Origin: Nocardioides sp.
GTDB taxonomy: Bacteria; Actinomycetota; Actinomycetes; Propionibacteriales; Nocardioidaceae
Reading direction: 5' to 3'
Length of the DNA stretch: 34,378 nucleotides
Assembly (NCBI RefSeq): GCF_025965415.1
Contig: NZ_JAOPWY010000054.1
Location: 1-34,378 of the forward strand
The notes beneath the pieces were generated by a model. That model was not told the DNA's origin. It saw nothing but the letters and a program-made list of their open reading frames with translations, and did not search any database. Shown here one piece after another: positions 16,481 to 23,797 of this stretch. Position numbers and translations under genes: made by a program. The first letter of the stretch is position 1. Every line of letters starts with the position of its first letter.

Positions 16481-17884
16481 GTGAGCGTCACCTTCGAAGG
16501 GGACACCGACGAGGCCTGGGGCGACGGCCCGGCAGCCTACGAGCCGGGCAACGCCCCCCGTTCGGCCGGTGACCGCACCCCGCCGCAGGACAACGCCGCC
16601 GAGCAGAGCGTGCTCGGCTCGATGCTGCTGTCCAAGGACGCCATCGCCGACGTGGTGGAGGCGCTCAAGGGTGTCGACTACTACCGCCCCGCCCACGAGA
16701 TCATCCACGACGCGATCATCGACCTCTACGGCCGCGGCGAGCCCGCCGACCCGATCACCGTGGCGGCGGAGCTGACCAAGCGCGGTGAGCTCCAGCGCAT
16801 CGGCGGCGCCCCCTACCTCCACACGCTCTCGGCCAACGTGCCGATCGCGGCCAACGCCGGCTACTACGCCGAGATCGTCCGCGACAAGGCCGTGCTGCGT
16901 CGCCTGGTCGAGGCCGGCACCCGCATCGCCCAGCTCGGCTACGCCGGCGAGGGCCAGATCGACGACGTCGTCGACAGCGCCCAGGCCGAGGTCTACAAGG
17001 TGACCGACCGCCGGGCGACCGAGGACTACGCGCCGTTGAGCGACATCATGAGCGGTGTCCTCGACGAGATCGAGATGATCGGCAACCGCGAGGCCGGCCT
17101 CTACGGCGTGCCCACCGGCTTCGCCGACCTCGACGACCTGACCAACGGCCTCCACTCCGGCCAGATGATCATCGTCGCGGCTCGCCCCGCCATGGGGAAG
17201 TCGACGCTGGCACTCGACTTCTGCCGTGCGGCGTCGATCCACAACAACCTGACGAGCTGCTTCTTCAGCCTCGAGATGACGCGCTCGGAGATCATGATGC
17301 GCCTGCTCTCGGCGGAGGCGAAGGTCCCGCTCAACCACATCCGCAACGGCACGATGCGCGACGACGACTGGGAGAAGCTCGCCCGCAAGATGGGCCAGGT
17401 CTCCGGGGCGCCGATGTTCATCGACGACAGCCCCAACATGACGATGATGGAGATCCGGGCGAAGGCGCGCCGGCTCAAGCAGCGCCACGACCTCAAGCTC
17501 ATCGTCATCGACTACATGCAGCTGATGAGCTCGGGCAAGAAGGTCGAGTCCCGCCAGCTCGAGGTCTCGGAGTTCTCCCGCAACATCAAGCTCCTCGCCA
17601 AGGAGCTCGAGCTGCCGATCATCGCGCTGTCGCAGCTCAACCGTGGTCCCGAGCAGCGTGGCGACAAGCGGCCGATGATGAGCGACCTGCGCGAGTCGGG
17701 CTCGCTCGAGCAGGACGCCGACATGGTGATCCTGCTTCACCGCGACGACGTCTACGAGAAGGAGTCGACCCGTCCCGGCGAGGCCGACCTGATCGTGGCC
17801 AAGCACCGCAACGGTCCGACCCGCGACCTGACCGTGGCGTTCCAGGGCCACTACTCGAGGTTCGTGGACATGGCGCAGGGCTGA
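16481..17884 (+). CDS. dnaB: Replicative DNA helicase DnaB
   Basis: Hexameric 5'-3' replicative helicase that unwinds DNA at the fork, 467 residues. The N-terminal primase-binding domain begins PPQDNAAEQSVLGSMLLSKD. The RecA-like C-terminal domain has Walker A ARPAMGKST with Lys240, then FFSLEMTRSEIMMRLL, Walker B LKLIVIDYMQLM, and a late arginine-finger region SDLRESGSLEQDADMVILLH. GTG 16481 with GAAGGGAG upstream is preferred; an in-frame ATG at 16418 lacks such a site. The length is normal and there is no intein, although actinobacterial dnaB genes often carry one. The rpsR-rplI-dnaB order is conserved in bacteria, but here about 15.7 kb of other genes separates rplI from dnaB. Confidence 0.97.
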   Translation: MSVTFEGDTDEAWGDGPAAYEPGNAPRSAGDRTPPQDNAAEQSVLGSMLLSKDAIADVVEALKGVDYYRPAHEIIHDAIIDLYGRGEPADPITVAAELTKRGELQRIGGAPYLHTLSANVPIAANAGYYAEIVRDKAVLRRLVEAGTRIAQLGYAGEGQIDDVVDSAQAEVYKVTDRRATEDYAPLSDIMSGVLDEIEMIGNREAGLYGVPTGFADLDDLTNGLHSGQMIIVAARPAMGKSTLALDFCRAASIHNNLTSCFFSLEMTRSEIMMRLLSAEAKVPLNHIRNGTMRDDDWEKLARKMGQVSGAPMFIDDSPNMTMMEIRAKARRLKQRHDLKLIVIDYMQLMSSGKKVESRQLEVSEFSRNIKLLAKELELPIIALSQLNRGPEQRGDKRPMMSDLRESGSLEQDADMVILLHRDDVYEKESTRPGEADLIVAKHRNGPTRDLTVAFQGHYSRFVDMAQG

Positions 17885-17897
17885 GGTTCGCCTCAGC
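17880..17897. terminator. Bidirectional TTCG-loop hairpin shared by dnaB and the cyclophilin gene
   Basis: GCTGAGG (17880-17886) pairs perfectly with CCTCAGC (17891-17897) around a TTCG tetraloop, an exceptionally stable RNA loop. The dnaB stop lies in one arm and the stop of the opposing gene in the other. Outer bases can extend the stem after a 3-base bulge. Confidence 0.65.
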
Positions 17898-18837
17898 GCT
17901 CCTGGATGGTCACCGACTCCATGAACAGCCGTTCGGCGTACACCTCGCCGCCCATCCCGAGGCGGTCCATGGCGGTGACGGTGTTGATGACGTCCATCCC
18001 GCTCAGCACCCGGCCGAACGTGGTCTGGATCCGGTTGGTCTCGAAGCCGGCGGCGAACTCCTTGCCGTAGGCGATGTAGAAGTCGCTGCCGGCGGTGTAG
18101 GCGCCCTCACCGGCCGTCGTCACCGTCCCGATCGGATAGCCCTCACGTTCGGCAGCGTCCAGCTCGTCGGGGAGCGTGTAGCCGATGTCCCAGCGGACGG
18201 TGTTGTCGCCGCTGCCTGCCTGGGCCGCGGCGATCCCCCCGAAGTCGCGGAAGAAATCGAGGCCGTCGTAGAAGCCTTCGCCGGCGAGGAAGACGAACGA
18301 GTTGACGGCGACGGGGGCGTCCTTCTCCAGCAGGTCGATGGTGATCGGGCCGCAGGAGGTCTCGATCCTCGCGACGTAGTCGACCCCGTCACGGAGGACG
18401 TCGGCCGGACCGCCTGGATAGCGGGGACGCGTCGCTCGCGCGTTGGCCGGCGTCTTCGCCCCGCAGGCCACGGGCCGGTCGTCGCGGGGCGGCTTCGCGC
18501 CGCTGTCGACCGGAGTGCCCGGCTCGACGGTGTAGTCCTCGGCGAGCACGTCCCCGGCGGCCCTGGCCTCGTTGGCCGCGGCGGCCTGTGCCTCGCCCGC
18601 CGCCTCCTCGGGGTCCAGCTCGACGTCCCCGGCCGGCGGCTCGTCGGCACTCGGGTCCGGAGAGTCACCGGTGGTCAGGGCGACCACGACGGCGATGACC
18701 GACGCCGCGACGACTGTGGCCAGTGCGCCGAGCAGCAGTCGTCGACGTCGGCGGCCCTCCGCCAGTCGCGCCTGCTCACGCTCCCACTGCTCGCGCTCGG
18801 CCTTCTGGCGTGCCTTGCGCTGCTTGCTGCTGCTCAC
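17893..18837 (-). CDS. Membrane-anchored cyclophilin-type peptidyl-prolyl isomerase
   Basis: Predicted peptidyl-prolyl cis-trans isomerase of 314 residues. A charged N-terminal segment (SSSKQRKARQKAEREQWERE) is followed by one transmembrane helix near 34-55 (LLLGALATVVAASVIAVVV), an acidic Ala-rich linker and, from about residue 155, a cyclophilin domain outside the membrane. The domain start reads CGPITIDLLEKDAPVAVNSF. The usual FHRV...MIQGGD core is altered to FFRDFGGIAAAQAGSGDNT: the catalytic-type Arg and Gln seem retained but spacing is shortened, so activity may be weak. The C-terminal TTFGRVLSGMDVINTV matches the family. The GTG at 18837 has GAGGAG 6 bases upstream. It converges on dnaB with an 8-bp gap. 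Similar anchored cyclophilins are common in actinobacteria. Confidence 0.88.
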   Translation of the reverse strand: MSSSKQRKARQKAEREQWEREQARLAEGRRRRRLLLGALATVVAASVIAVVVALTTGDSPDPSADEPPAGDVELDPEEAAGEAQAAAANEARAAGDVLAEDYTVEPGTPVDSGAKPPRDDRPVACGAKTPANARATRPRYPGGPADVLRDGVDYVARIETSCGPITIDLLEKDAPVAVNSFVFLAGEGFYDGLDFFRDFGGIAAAQAGSGDNTVRWDIGYTLPDELDAAEREGYPIGTVTTAGEGAYTAGSDFYIAYGKEFAAGFETNRIQTTFGRVLSGMDVINTVTAMDRLGMGGEVYAERLFMESVTIQER

Positions 18838-18983
18838 GTCCCGCTCCTCGAGTTCGTCCTGACCTCACCACATCACTGACGCGGCCTTGGAGATGGCGGC
18901 GCAGCATCAGTGACGTACGGCCACGAGACAGTACTTCGTGCCACGAGCGCGGTCCGCGAGCCGAGACACGCGTGGGGTCAGGG

Positions 18984-18989
18984 CACAAT
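18984..18989 (+). promoter_or_regulatory. Candidate -10 of a leaderless transcript
   Basis: CACAAT ends 6 bases before GTG 18996 and there is no ribosome-binding site, the arrangement of actinobacterial leaderless mRNAs in which transcription starts at the initiation codon. The 18838-18995 gap also holds two near-identical 11-base blocks, CATCACTGACG (18871) and CATCAGTGACG (18905), of unknown role. Confidence 0.4.
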
Positions 18990-18995
18990 CGAGCG

Positions 18996-20111
18996 GTGCC
19001 GTCATCCGTCGCCGACCCCGAGGACGAGGATCGACGCCTGCCGGACACGCCGTACCTGGCCGTCGACCGCGCCGTCCTGGAGCGCAACCTCGCGGCGAGC
19101 GCCGCGCGGGCGCGGGCCCGCGGGGTCGCCTGGCGTCCGCACGCCAAGACCCACAAGAGCCTGGCGATCGGGAGGCTGCAGCTGCAGCACGGGGCCGTCG
19201 GCCTCACCCTCGCCACCGTCGGCGAGGCCGAGATCTTCGCCGCGGGCGGCTTCGACGACCTGTTCCTTGCCTACCCGATCTGGGCGGCCGGGAGGCGTGC
19301 CGATCGGCTGCGTGCCCTGGCCGACGCCGTCGCGCTCCGGGTCGGGGTGGACTCCGTCGCCGGTGCCGACCAGCTCGCCGAGGCCCTCCGCGGCGCGCCG
19401 GTCGAGGTCGTGGTGGAGGTCGACTCCGGACACCACCGCACCGGGGTGGACCCGCGGGCGGCCGGTGAGCTCGCGTCCCACGCTGTGCGGCGCGGCCTCG
19501 CCGTGGCGGGCGTGTTCACGTTCCCCGGCCACGCCTACGCCCCCGGCGCGAGAGAGGGGGCGGCTGCTGACGAGGCGCGCGCCCTCGACGTCGCGGCCCG
19601 CGCGCTGGTGGCCGTGGGCGTCGACCCGCGCGTGCGCAGCGGAGGCACCTCGCCGGTCGACTACCTGCCCCTCGACGACCAGCCGAGCCTGGAGTTCCCG
19701 ATCACCGAGACCCGCCCGGGCGTGTCCACCTTCGGCGACGCGCAGCAGGTCGAGCTGGGCTCGACCGACGTCGCCGACTGTGCGCTGACCGTCGTCGCGA
19801 CAGTCGTCCACGCCCGGCACGGCGAGGCCGTCCTCGACGCGGGGAGCAAGGTCCTCAGCACCGACCGGGCCGCGTGGGCGACGGGCCACGGCCGCCTGCC
19901 CGCCCACCCGCAGGCGCGGGTCGTCGCGCTCTCCGAGCATCACGCCACCGTCGTGTTCGGCGAAGGGTCGGTGCCCGCGGTCGGCAGCCGCGTGCGAGTG
20001 GCCCCCAACCACGTGTGCACGAGCATCAACCTGGTCGATCGGCTCGTGGTCGTCGAGGGCGACGAGGTCGTCGACACCTGGCCCGTGGACGCTCGCGGCG
20101 CCAATTCCTAA
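18996..20111 (+). CDS. D-threonine aldolase / D-serine dehydratase-like PLP enzyme (DSD1 family)
   Basis: Fold-type III PLP enzyme of 371 residues, cytoplasmic, expected to cleave D-3-hydroxy amino acids (D-threonine to glycine and acetaldehyde) or deaminate D-serine. The N-terminal alanine-racemase-like barrel starts LPDTPYLAVDRAVLERNLAA. The PLP lysine is expected at Lys51 in RPHAKTHKS. TVGEAEIFAAGGFDDLFLAY and VDSGHHRTGV are also typical. The C-terminal domain carries PNHVCTSIN, in which His339 and Cys341 match the zinc ligands of this family, so the metal site is intact. GTG 18996 is preferred as a leaderless start; longer readings overlap the divergent cyclophilin gene. The exact substrate cannot be fixed from sequence. 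Confidence 0.88.
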   Translation: MPSSVADPEDEDRRLPDTPYLAVDRAVLERNLAASAARARARGVAWRPHAKTHKSLAIGRLQLQHGAVGLTLATVGEAEIFAAGGFDDLFLAYPIWAAGRRADRLRALADAVALRVGVDSVAGADQLAEALRGAPVEVVVEVDSGHHRTGVDPRAAGELASHAVRRGLAVAGVFTFPGHAYAPGAREGAAADEARALDVAARALVAVGVDPRVRSGGTSPVDYLPLDDQPSLEFPITETRPGVSTFGDAQQVELGSTDVADCALTVVATVVHARHGEAVLDAGSKVLSTDRAAWATGHGRLPAHPQARVVALSEHHATVVFGEGSVPAVGSRVRVAPNHVCTSINLVDRLVVVEGDEVVDTWPVDARGANS

Positions 20112-20298
20112 GGTCGGCCCACTCCCACCCGGCTCGCTGCGAAGTGGGCGGTCATGTAGTTCAAGTATGTGAATCTACACCGTCGGGGTGGACGAGTGTC
20201 CGAGATGTGGAACATGGTTCGACAATGTGAACCCGCGGGCGTAGCGTCACGCAGCGTCTGTGGCGTGCGTCACAGCGCGTCCCCGCGAGGAGTCCGTC

Positions 20299-22734
20299 GT
20301 GACACAGCCTGTCCCCACCTCGACGTCCGTACGCACCCGCCTGCGCGCCGTCGTGCTCTCCGTCGTCGCGCTGGCCCTCGCCGGTGGCGGCCTCGCGACC
20401 GCACCGGCCCACGCGGCCGTGGGGGACACGCAGATCGCCTGGCTCGAGGTCGAGAACGGCGTCATCAGCGGGGGCCCGGCCCTCAACTCCGGCGACCACG
20501 GCAACTTCTCCGGCACGGGCTCTTACACGTTCCGCGAGACCGGGATGCAGTCGACGATGACGGTCACCGCTCCCGCCGCGGGGACGTACCCCGTCTGGAT
20601 CCGCTACGCCGCCGGTCCGCTCAGCGCGGAGGAGAACGTCACCCGCGCGATGGGCCTGGTCACCAACGGCTCTCGCCAGATCGTCAGCTATCCGCTGACC
20701 CGGAGCTGGGAGGACTGGGAGTTCGCCCGCGCGGACGTCACCCTCAACCAGGGCGCCAACACGATCGCGGTCCAGTGCGACCGCGCGCAGGAGATGTGCC
20801 GGCTCAACTTCGACGCCATCCAGGTCGGCGGCCTCGCGCCCGACACCTGCGCCGCCACGCCCGTGGCCCCGGGTGGCACGGCTCTCTTCGACGGGACGTT
20901 CGCGACCTTCGACCAGTGGCGCAAGGCCGGCGGCGGCGGCTTCGGCCACCAGACCGACTGCACGATCCGCAGCATCCGGGGCCCGGGCGCCACGTGGAAC
21001 ACCACCCAGCAGACCGGCCCCTACACGCTCGGCGTGGACTGGCGTCGCGGGGACGCCGACGACGACTCGAGCGTCTTCGTCGCCTCGACCAGCACCGGCG
21101 GCGCGAGCCCGAGCGGCGGGTACGCCGTCAGGATCGGCGCCACGGACACCGCGACCATCGTCGCGACGGGCGGCACCGCGCAGCCCGCGGACGCCACGGC
21201 CCTCGCCGCGGCGGTGAAGCCCGTCGGGCAGTGGAACCGCTTCACCATCCAGGTGACCCCCGCCCGGATCCGGGTGCTCCTCAACGGCACCGCGGTCAAC
21301 GCCGTCGACCGTACGGCCCCGATGACCGGATACATCGGCCTGGAGAACCGTGGCGACGCCGACCAGGTCGACTTCCGCGACATCCAGGTCCGACCCGGCG
21401 TCGACCTCGGCGCGCTCACGGGGCCGATCCGTCGCGCGACCCGGGCCGACGGCACCACCCCGCACCCGGGCGGTGAGTCGACCCTCGGCAACCTCCTCGC
21501 CGAGGCGCAGCGCTGGGCCACCGGCGGCTCCGCCGCCGGCACCGCGAAGATCGCGCTCGCCAGCCCCACCGCGCTGACGTCCGACCTCGTGGCCACCGGC
21601 ACCTACCCGGCGGTGACGACCTACGCCCAGGCCGCCGCCGTCACGGCCGCCGAGCCGCTGGTCAACATGCGCCTCACCGGCGCCCAGCTCAAGACGGTGC
21701 TCGAGCAGCAGTGGCAGCGCACCTCCGGCGGGACCGTCCCGGCCCGCCCGTTCGTGCGGCTCGGCGCCTCGTCCGGCTTCACCTGGACCCACGACGCCGC
21801 CCGGGCCGAGGGCGACCGGATCACCGGCATGTGGCTCAACGGCGGGGCGATCAGCGCGACGGGCACCTACTCGGTCACCGTCAGCCAGTCGCTCGCCACC
21901 GGCGGCGACAACTTCCGCGGGCTCGTCGACGGCATCGGCGAGCGCTACCCCGACGTCACCGCCGTGTCCGCCCTGGCCGCCTACCTCGCGGACCACGCGC
22001 CCGTCGCCCCCGAGGCCGCCCAGCACGCGGTCGGCGTCCACGTCCCGGGCGGGGCGCCGGCGTCGTACGTCGCCGGCACGGCGTACGACGTCGACCTCAG
22101 CTCGTGGTCGTACTCCACCGCTGACGACCCGACGGACACCGCCGTCGACGTGACGGTCGCCGGTCGACCGCTCGGCTCCTTCCCCGTCGACAACACCCTC
22201 CGCGACGACGCGTACGACGACCACGGCACGGTCGCGGTCCGCGCCACCCTCCCGGTCGACCTGCCCGCAGGTCCGGCGACGGTGACGATCGTCGGCAGCA
22301 CGACCGGCACCACGGTGCGGCTGCCCATCACGGTCACCGCTGCGCCGGTGCCGCCGGCACCGGACCCCACCCCGACGCCCACCCCGACGCCGGTCCCCGT
22401 CCCGACCCCCACGCCCACGCCCACCCCGACGCCGGGGGTCACGAAGACGCGGCCGACCCTGAAGGTGAAGGTCACGCAGAAGCGGGTGGTCGCGAAGGCG
22501 ACGAAGGCGACGATCGTCATCTCCGTCTCCGCCGCCGGGTCGACCCCGACGGGCAAGGTGAGCGTGAAGGTCGGCTCCACCACGCTGAAGGGCACGCTGC
22601 GCGGCGGGAAGGTCACGCTCAGGCTGCCGGTCTTCGCGAAGGCGGGCACGGCCAGGATGAAGGTCGCCTACGCCGGTGACGCGCGGACGCTGTCCGCCGC
22701 GAGGACCACCAGGATCACGGTCCTGGCCCCCTGA
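20299..22734 (+). CDS. Secreted multidomain protein with orphan 5'-nucleotidase C-terminal domain
   Basis: Exported protein of 811 residues. GTG 20299 (GAGGAG 6 bases upstream) opens a long signal peptide ending at PAHAAVGD. Domains in order: a carbohydrate-binding-like beta sandwich (about 35-175, TYPVWIRYAAGP...LNFDAIQVGG); a LamG/DUF1080-like region (about 190-375, LFDGTFATFDQWRKAGGGGF...GYIGLENRGDADQVDFRDIQV); and a 5'-nucleotidase C-terminal domain (about 380-590, GESTLGNLLAEAQRW, NMRLTGAQLKTVLEQQW, TGGDNFRGL). After these come a beta region, a Pro-Thr repeat linker and a C-terminal Big_3-type Ig-like domain. The metallophosphatase domain that normally precedes the nucleotidase C-terminal domain is absent, so it is probably a binding rather than hydrolytic protein (inference). 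It converges on the MmcQ gene with a 20-bp overlap. Confidence 0.85.
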   Translation: MTQPVPTSTSVRTRLRAVVLSVVALALAGGGLATAPAHAAVGDTQIAWLEVENGVISGGPALNSGDHGNFSGTGSYTFRETGMQSTMTVTAPAAGTYPVWIRYAAGPLSAEENVTRAMGLVTNGSRQIVSYPLTRSWEDWEFARADVTLNQGANTIAVQCDRAQEMCRLNFDAIQVGGLAPDTCAATPVAPGGTALFDGTFATFDQWRKAGGGGFGHQTDCTIRSIRGPGATWNTTQQTGPYTLGVDWRRGDADDDSSVFVASTSTGGASPSGGYAVRIGATDTATIVATGGTAQPADATALAAAVKPVGQWNRFTIQVTPARIRVLLNGTAVNAVDRTAPMTGYIGLENRGDADQVDFRDIQVRPGVDLGALTGPIRRATRADGTTPHPGGESTLGNLLAEAQRWATGGSAAGTAKIALASPTALTSDLVATGTYPAVTTYAQAAAVTAAEPLVNMRLTGAQLKTVLEQQWQRTSGGTVPARPFVRLGASSGFTWTHDAARAEGDRITGMWLNGGAISATGTYSVTVSQSLATGGDNFRGLVDGIGERYPDVTAVSALAAYLADHAPVAPEAAQHAVGVHVPGGAPASYVAGTAYDVDLSSWSYSTADDPTDTAVDVTVAGRPLGSFPVDNTLRDDAYDDHGTVAVRATLPVDLPAGPATVTIVGSTTGTTVRLPITVTAAPVPPAPDPTPTPTPTPVPVPTPTPTPTPTPGVTKTRPTLKVKVTQKRVVAKATKATIVISVSAAGSTPTGKVSVKVGSTTLKGTLRGGKVTLRLPVFAKAGTARMKVAYAGDARTLSAARTTRITVLAP
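22360..22434 (+). repeat. Pro-Thr-Pro linker repeat
   Basis: Tandem CCSACS codon pairs encode an uninterrupted Pro-Thr/Pro-Val linker between the beta region and the C-terminal Ig-like domain of the secreted protein. Such linkers are extended and often glycosylated. The 6-base periodicity is the reason, not a CRISPR-like array. Confidence 0.85.
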
Positions 22735-23116
22735 CCTCCCGGCGGTCCGGGGACCCCCCTGAGCCCGGACCGTCGGGATGCTCCAGGTCGTAGGCGCGTG
22801 ACAGCTTGAGCGGGACGACCATGCGCCACGCCTCCACCACCAGCTCACGCGCCTCGGTCGCGTCGAGCTCGGGGAGGGCCCCGTGCACCCAGTGGAAGCG
22901 CATGTCGGACTCGGCCGGCAGCTGGAAGCGGGGATCGTTGTCGACCAGGACGGCACGCTCCTGCTTGGGGAACGCGAATCCCATGATGGTCTCGTCGTGC
23001 GAGAAGGCGACGTAGACGATCGAGCCGACCCGGAACTTCAGCCGGCCTCGGACGGTCACGACGTAGGACCTCTCGAGCGACTCTCCGAGAGGCAGCAGGT
23101 CGTGGACGACTGCCAC
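22715..23116 (-). CDS. MmcQ/YjbR family protein (DUF419)
   Basis: Small cytoplasmic protein of 133 residues with the MmcQ/YjbR double-wing fold, for which a DNA-binding or regulatory role has been suggested but is not established. Supporting features are GSIVYVAFSHDETIMGFAFP near residue 31, FPKQERAVLVDNDPRF, and the ending W-V-H-G-A-L-P-E-L-D followed by EARELVVEAWRMVVP, the conserved family tail. After that the reading continues for about 30 low-complexity residues (DGPGSGGSPDRREV) that are encoded by the arms of a terminator hairpin and overlap the end of the opposing gene, so the natural domain ends near residue 105. Promoter elements were not resolved. Confidence 0.8.
   Translation of the reverse strand: MAVVHDLLPLGESLERSYVVTVRGRLKFRVGSIVYVAFSHDETIMGFAFPKQERAVLVDNDPRFQLPAESDMRFHWVHGALPELDATEARELVVEAWRMVVPLKLSRAYDLEHPDGPGSGGSPDRREVRGPGP
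22738..22777. terminator. Strong hairpin between converging genes
   Basis: A 14-bp stem with one G-U wobble: 22738-22751 pairs with 22764-22777, with a 12-base loop. It begins 4 bases after the stop of the secreted multidomain gene and lies inside the 3' end of the MmcQ/YjbR gene. It should terminate the plus-strand transcript. Confidence 0.7.
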
Positions 23117-23183
23117 CTCGCCCCTCCTTCCACCCCAGTCCTCCAGTATCCGCCGGTGGGTCCGAGATGGCGAGGACCCGGAA

Positions 23184-23228
23184 CTAACTAACCAGACAGT
23201 TGATAACTCACCCGCGGCCGCCTACGGT
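23184..23228 (+). promoter_or_regulatory. Promoter and candidate operator of the aldehyde oxidoreductase operon
   Basis: TTGATA (23200-23205) and TACGGT (23223-23228) are separated by exactly 17 bases, a good vegetative promoter. An AT-rich island, AACTAACTAACCAGACAGTT, overlaps the -35. It carries imperfect TAAC/GTTG half-sites 6 bases apart and may bind a TetR-like or other regulator (inference). No regulator gene is adjacent. Confidence 0.5.
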
Positions 23229-23266
23229 GGTGTCCCACCGACGCGCCACCTGGGGAGGAACGGCCG

Positions 23267-23797
23267 ATGACGCGACACGAGGTGAGCGTCAGGCTCACCG
23301 TCGACGGCACCGAGCGGGAGCTCGACCTCGATCCGCGCGTCAGCGTGCTCGACGCGCTGCGCGACGAGCTCGGCGTGATGTCGGTGAAGAAGGGCTGCGA
23401 CCACGGCCAGTGCGGCGCCTGCACGGTGATCGTCGACGGTCGGCGCATCCTGTCGTGCCTCGCGCTCGCCGCGTCGTACGACGGTGCGGAGGTCACGACC
23501 GCCGCCGGGCTGGGCACGATCGAGCACCTCGGCCCGATGCAGCAGGCGTTCGCCGACCGCGACGCGCTGCAGTGCGGCTACTGCACGCCCGGCCAGGTCT
23601 GCTCGGCCGTCGCCATGCTGGAGGAGGTCCGGGCCGGGATGCCCAGCCACATGAGCCCCGACGTCGCCGACACCAGCGTCGATCTCACCGACGCCGAGGT
23701 CCGCGAGCGGATGAGCGGCAACCTCTGCCGGTGCGGCGCCTACGTCAACATCGTGGCCGCCATCCAGGACGTGGCCCGCGAGGGAGGCGCGGCATGA
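23267..23797 (+). CDS. Molybdenum aldehyde oxidoreductase, 2Fe-2S subunit (PaoA type)
   Basis: Electron-transfer subunit of a xanthine oxidase-family enzyme, 176 residues. The N-terminal plant-type ferredoxin domain has the ligands in KGCDHGQCGACTV, with a fourth Cys in RRILSCLAL. The C-terminal helical domain binds the second 2Fe-2S cluster through QCGYCTPGQ and GNLCRCGAYVNI. It passes electrons from the molybdenum site to FAD. E. coli PaoA is periplasmic with a Tat signal; here the first residues (MTRHEVSVRLTVDG) show no signal, so the enzyme is probably cytoplasmic. A GGGGAGGAA site precedes the ATG. The 3' end overlaps the next gene by 4 bases, and it heads a three-gene operon with its own promoter. 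Confidence 0.92.
   Translation: MTRHEVSVRLTVDGTERELDLDPRVSVLDALRDELGVMSVKKGCDHGQCGACTVIVDGRRILSCLALAASYDGAEVTTAAGLGTIEHLGPMQQAFADRDALQCGYCTPGQVCSAVAMLEEVRAGMPSHMSPDVADTSVDLTDAEVRERMSGNLCRCGAYVNIVAAIQDVAREGGAA

Noticed and set aside
22360..22434. CCSACS repeat considered as a repeat array
   Set aside because: It encodes an in-frame Pro-Thr linker between domains.
20161..22956. 931-codon minus-strand frame opposite the secreted multidomain protein
   Set aside because: Low-complexity Arg/Gly composition and no recognisable motif; shadow of the real plus-strand gene.
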